Positions 61,011 through 64,000 of a DNA stretch of 64,000 nt are shown one piece after another. Where the stretch lies: assembly GCA_041389495.1 (NCBI GenBank), contig JAWKRT010000003.1:62001-126000 (forward strand), written 5' to 3'. A program made the position numbers and the translations under genes. The first letter of the stretch is position 1. Every line of letters begins with the position of its first letter. The notes beneath the pieces were generated by a model. That model was not told the origin of the DNA. It saw only the letters and a list, made by a program, of their open reading frames with translations, and did no database searches. Source of the stretch: Myxococcota bacterium. GTDB taxonomy: Bacteria > Myxococcota_A > UBA9160 > UBA4427.

Positions 61011-62290
61011 CGCGCGCCTCCCGCCGCCGCGACGGCGACCGGCCCGCGCGCGCGCGCGGTGCGCCCGCGCGCGATCTCCTCGAGCGCGCGCCGCGTGGCA
61101 TCGGCCGTCGCGCGCCACGAGAGGCGTCCCGCGCGCTCGAGCGCGGCCGCCCCGTGCTTTCGCCGCAGCCCTTCGTCGTCGGCGCACGCCGCGAGCGCGG
61201 CGCGCAGCGCGGCCGTGTCGAGCGGGTCGACGAAGAGACCTCCGCCCGCGAGCACGTCGGGCAGCGGGCTGTTGCGCGTCGCGATGCAGCCCGTCCCGCA
61301 CGCCGCCGCCTCGACCGCCGGGAGCCCGAACCCCTCCTCGAGCGACGGGATCGCGAGCGCGAGCGCGCCCGTGTAGAGATGGCGCAGCGCCTCGTCGGGC
61401 ACGAAGCCCGGCAGGTGCACGCGGCCGGCGACGCCGCGCGCCGCGATGCGCTCGCGCAGGCTCGCGACGTCGATGTGGAAGACGTCGCCCTCGAAGTCGC
61501 CGACGAGCAGCAGGTGGAGCGACGGGCGCTCCGCGGCCACGTCGGCGAACGCGTCGATCAGCGCCGTCAGGTTCTTGTGCGGGTTGAAGCCGCCGACGTA
61601 CACGAAGTAGGCGGCATCCTCCGGGATGCCGTGATCGCGCAGCCACGCGCGCCGCGGCGCGGCTTCGAGCGCGGGGCGGAACACCGGGCTCGGCGCCTCG
61701 AGCGTCACCCAGATCTCGTCGGGCGGCGTCCCGAAGTGCTCGGCGAGCGCGCGGCGCGACCACTCGGACACGGTGATGAGCCCGCGCGCGCGCCGGCGCG
61801 CGAGCAGCACCTTCGCGTCCCACAGGAAGCGGTTCCAGCGCGTCGGGAACACGACCGCGCCGTAGCGCTCGGGAATGATGTCGTGGAAGGCGACGGCGAC
61901 GGGCGTGCGTCCGGGCACGGGGTAGAAGCTGTAGACCGACGGGAAGTACATGACGTCGAGCTGCGCGTCGGCCACGGCGCGCCCCATGCGCCACATGTCG
62001 ACGACGCGCCGCTGGCCGCGCGCCGACGCAGCATCCGCCTGCGATTGCGAGGTCGGCGGCACGACGCAGCGCGCCGGCAGCGGCCCGAGCTCGGCGGCCG
62101 TGTGCTCGTCGACGAACAGCACGTACTCGTTGCGGTCGTCGAGCGTGACGAGCGGCGGGAGCAGCTCGCGCACGAAGCGGCCGTAGCCGCGCCCCGATCC
62201 GAGGCACGTCGCGTCGATGCCGATCCGCAGCCCGGGACGGGCGGCGGGGTCGGCGTCGCCGATCGCGCGCAGGGGTCGGTTCGAGCTCAC
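61007..62290 (-). CDS. Family 4 glycosyltransferase (mannosyltransferase-like)
   Basis: 427 residues. RIGIDATCLGSGRGYGRFV opens the N-terminal half. VAFHDIIPERYGAVVF and ITVSEWSRRALAEHFG are typical of WbaZ/MtfB-type mannosyl transferases. The C-terminal half has VYVGGFNPHKNLTALI, LLVGDFEGDVF and PSLEEGFGLPAVEAAACGT (the E-x7-E block). Retaining GT-B enzyme, probably on GDP-mannose by similarity of the motif set, which is an inference. GTG start with GGAGG seven bases before, overlapping the upstream stop. The C-terminus is Arg/Ala-rich. Confidence 0.9.
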   Translation of the reverse strand: MSSNRPLRAIGDADPAARPGLRIGIDATCLGSGRGYGRFVRELLPPLVTLDDRNEYVLFVDEHTAAELGPLPARCVVPPTSQSQADAASARGQRRVVDMWRMGRAVADAQLDVMYFPSVYSFYPVPGRTPVAVAFHDIIPERYGAVVFPTRWNRFLWDAKVLLARRRARGLITVSEWSRRALAEHFGTPPDEIWVTLEAPSPVFRPALEAAPRRAWLRDHGIPEDAAYFVYVGGFNPHKNLTALIDAFADVAAERPSLHLLLVGDFEGDVFHIDVASLRERIAARGVAGRVHLPGFVPDEALRHLYTGALALAIPSLEEGFGLPAVEAAACGTGCIATRNSPLPDVLAGGGLFVDPLDTAALRAALAACADDEGLRRKHGAAALERAGRLSWRATADATRRALEEIARGRTARARGPVAVAAAGGAR

Positions 62291-64000
62291 GCGGTGCCTC
62301 CGGTGGAGCAACGCCGCCACGCCCCGATCGGTGTCGGCGCGCTCCGCACGGTGAGTCGCTCGCGGGCCGGGGCGCGTGACGGGCGGCTGCCGGTCGCCTG
62401 CGCATGGGGCGCCGGGGCGGCCTCGGCGCGGCTGCGGAGCACGTGCACGTCGCCGTCGCCGAGCGTGCCGCGGAAGGTGCGGATGGGCTCGAAGTCGCGC
62501 TCGAGGGCCGCGTACAGCTCGGGCGCGGTCGAGCGCAGGTGGAGCGGGAACGAGTAGATGACCCACACGCGCCCGCCGCCCGCCGCGCGCTCGGACCGCA
62601 GCGCCTCGAGCGTCGCCGCGTCGTCGATCTCGCGGAGGTCGGGCGCGTAGAGGCTCGCGTAGGAGTAGGCGGCGAGCCCGGCCGCGACGACGGCGTCGCC
62701 GGGTGCGCGCTCGGCCGCGACGAAGTCGCGCGCGCCCGCGTAGTCCTGCTTCGGGAAGCGGTAGTTCTGCACGAGCGTCGCGGCCGAGAGCGCGACGACG
62801 GCGACGCCCGCGGCCGTGCCGACCCGCGCCGGTCGGGCGAGCGCGCCCGGCGCGCCGCGGCGCGCGAGCGCCTCCGCGCTCGCGAAGATCCCGCGCATCA
62901 GCACGACCGCGGCGAACGCGAGGCTCGTCAGGAAGTAGCGCGGCCAGATGTTGAAGCCGATCGCGACGAGCGCGGCGAGCGTGACGACGGGCGGCAGGGC
63001 GATCAGCAGGGCGTGGAAGGGCCGCGCGCGCGCGATGCTCGCGAAGCCCGTCGCCGCGATCGCGAACGCGACGAGCGCAGCCGCTGCGGACGCGGGGCCG
63101 AGGCGGAGCCCCCGCACGATCTCGACGGCCGTCCAGAGCGGGTTCTTCCAGGTCGTCACGGTCGCGCTCCCGCTGCCCGCGCCGCTCTGGACGCCGAACG
63201 TCTCGACCACCTGCGGCAGCAGCACGGCGTAGAGCTGGAGCACGAGCGCGAGGCCGAGCGCGAAGCCGACGAGCGGCCACGCGTCGAGCGCGCGCTCCCG
63301 GCGCGCGAGTGCTACGCCCTCCTCGGCGAGCCACACGATCCCGTGCGCGGCGAACACGAACACGGCCGAGAGGTGCGTGTACATCGCGAGCGCGAGCGAC
63401 AGCGCGTAGGCGAGCCAGAGCGCGCGCGGCCCGCCGCGGCGCGCGCGCAGCCAGATCGCCGTGCCGAGCCAGCTCATCAGCAGGATGCCGGTGTAGCCGC
63501 GCGCGTTCTGCGAGAACCACACGTGGTGGTACGAGAGCGCGACGAGCCAGGTCGCGAGTCGCGCCTCGCGCGCGCGCCCGGGCGCGAGCTCGTGCGCCAT
63601 CCACCACGCGGCGGCGAGGCTCGCGACGCCGAAGAGCATCGCGGGCAGCCGCACCGCCCACGCGCTCTCTCCGAACGCCACGACCGACGCGTGCGACAGC
63701 AGGCTGAAGAGGATGTGGTTGTTCGTGCTCGTGTAGGTCGTGGCGAGCCGAGCGGCGTCGAGGCGCACGAACTCGACGAGCGTCACGATCTCGTCGTACC
63801 AGAGGCCGCTCCCGAGGTCGATCGCGCGCAGGACGCCGGCGACGACGAGCAGCGCCGCGAGCTCGCCGAGGCCCGTGCGCGCGCCCGACGGCGGAGCGGG
63901 GGCGCGCGGCGGCGACCGGCGGAGTGCGACGCCCGAAGCCGCGATCGCGAGCCCGATCGCGACGCCGCACGCGCGGAAGAGCAGCGCGCCGGCGTCGCCG
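62287..64000 (-). CDS. GT39-like membrane glycosyltransferase, N-terminus outside the window
   Basis: The frame stays open to the last base, so the start lies beyond 64000. A GTG at 63786 would give 499 residues but would cut off the family's key loop: upstream codons read LWYDEIVTL, the (D/E)-E motif after helix 1 of GT39/ArnT-type enzymes that binds polyprenyl-phosphate sugar. At least 571 residues are visible, with about 11 helices; NNHILFSLLSHASV, WFSQNARGYTG and NIWPRYFLTSLAF are common GT39 markers. The soluble tail (about the last 180 residues) holds QDYAGARDFVAAERAPGDAV. It overlaps the GT4 downstream by GTGA. Donor and acceptor unknown. Confidence 0.85.
   Translation of the reverse strand, partial: GDAGALLFRACGVAIGLAIAASGVALRRSPPRAPAPPSGARTGLGELAALLVVAGVLRAIDLGSGLWYDEIVTLVEFVRLDAARLATTYTSTNNHILFSLLSHASVVAFGESAWAVRLPAMLFGVASLAAAWWMAHELAPGRAREARLATWLVALSYHHVWFSQNARGYTGILLMSWLGTAIWLRARRGGPRALWLAYALSLALAMYTHLSAVFVFAAHGIVWLAEEGVALARRERALDAWPLVGFALGLALVLQLYAVLLPQVVETFGVQSGAGSGSATVTTWKNPLWTAVEIVRGLRLGPASAAAALVAFAIAATGFASIARARPFHALLIALPPVVTLAALVAIGFNIWPRYFLTSLAFAAVVLMRGIFASAEALARRGAPGALARPARVGTAAGVAVVALSAATLVQNYRFPKQDYAGARDFVAAERAPGDAVVAAGLAAYSYASLYAPDLREIDDAATLEALRSERAAGGGRVWVIYSFPLHLRSTAPELYAALERDFEPIRTFRGTLGDGDVHVLRSRAEAAPAPHAQATGSRPSRAPARERLTVRSAPTPIGAWRRCSTGGTA

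Noticed and set aside
1..64000. CRISPR arrays, insertion sequences, phage or plasmid genes
   Set aside because: No spaced direct repeats of CRISPR type and no transposase, integrase or replication gene was seen in any frame.

Overview
This is a very GC-rich bacterial segment: almost every codon ends in G or C, starts are often GTG or TTG, and stops are mostly TGA or TAG. It carries about 44 protein genes at very high coding density. I saw no rRNA, tRNA, CRISPR array, transposase or phage gene. An outer-membrane-type exported protein, an MshEN/GspE-type domain protein, CotH-like proteins and a sigma-54-type promoter suggest a Gram-negative lineage of the Myxococcota/deltaproteobacterial kind. 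That is inference; no marker gene here fixes the taxon.

Left part (1-10.5 kb). Two complete TMTC-type membrane proteins (O-mannosyltransferase-like domain plus TPRs) and the C-terminal end of a third TPR protein lie head to tail, followed by an exported probable outer-membrane protein. Facing them are a large spermidine-synthase-like/transporter fusion and an exported START-domain protein.

Metabolic part (10.7-22 kb). A 3-hydroxyisobutyrate-dehydrogenase-type enzyme and a metallo-beta-lactamase-fold hydrolase precede hisE-hisG. Facing them are an ECF sigma factor with a SnoaL-like tail coupled to a cytochrome-b-like membrane protein, a Gfo/Idh/MocA oxidoreductase, a D-2-hydroxyacid dehydrogenase and an MshEN-domain protein. 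lysA and a GPH-type sugar transporter follow on the plus strand.

Exported kinase-fold part (22-33 kb, minus strand). A DegT-type aminotransferase overlaps a CotH/beta-helix protein. After a 460-base non-coding stretch with a good promoter comes a second CotH/beta-helix protein, then a roughly 1,220-residue exported protein with kinase-like motifs, frameshifted in a CG repeat, then a DUF1295 membrane protein.

Surface glycan part (33-64 kb). A phosphopantetheinyl transferase and a GT-C-like membrane protein run rightward. A leftward five-gene chain (membrane protein, sulfatase, GT2, two PepSY-type proteins) has 4-base start/stop overlaps at every junction. A nucleotidyltransferase-GT2 fusion follows. 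Then comes a rightward operon behind a sigma-54-type promoter: GT2, UGM-like flavoprotein, two small membrane proteins sharing a repeated FFPGY module, and a GFA protein. Finally an eleven-gene leftward operon enters from the right edge (GT39-like protein, two GT4s, epimerase, deacetylase, radical SAM/SPASM enzyme, Wzx-like flippase, GT-C, DPM1-like GT2, LPG-synthase-TM flippase, second UGM-like flavoprotein). Together these look like assembly and export of a cell-surface polysaccharide or glycolipid. No Wzy, Wza/Wzc or initiating phosphoglycosyltransferase was recognised inside the window.
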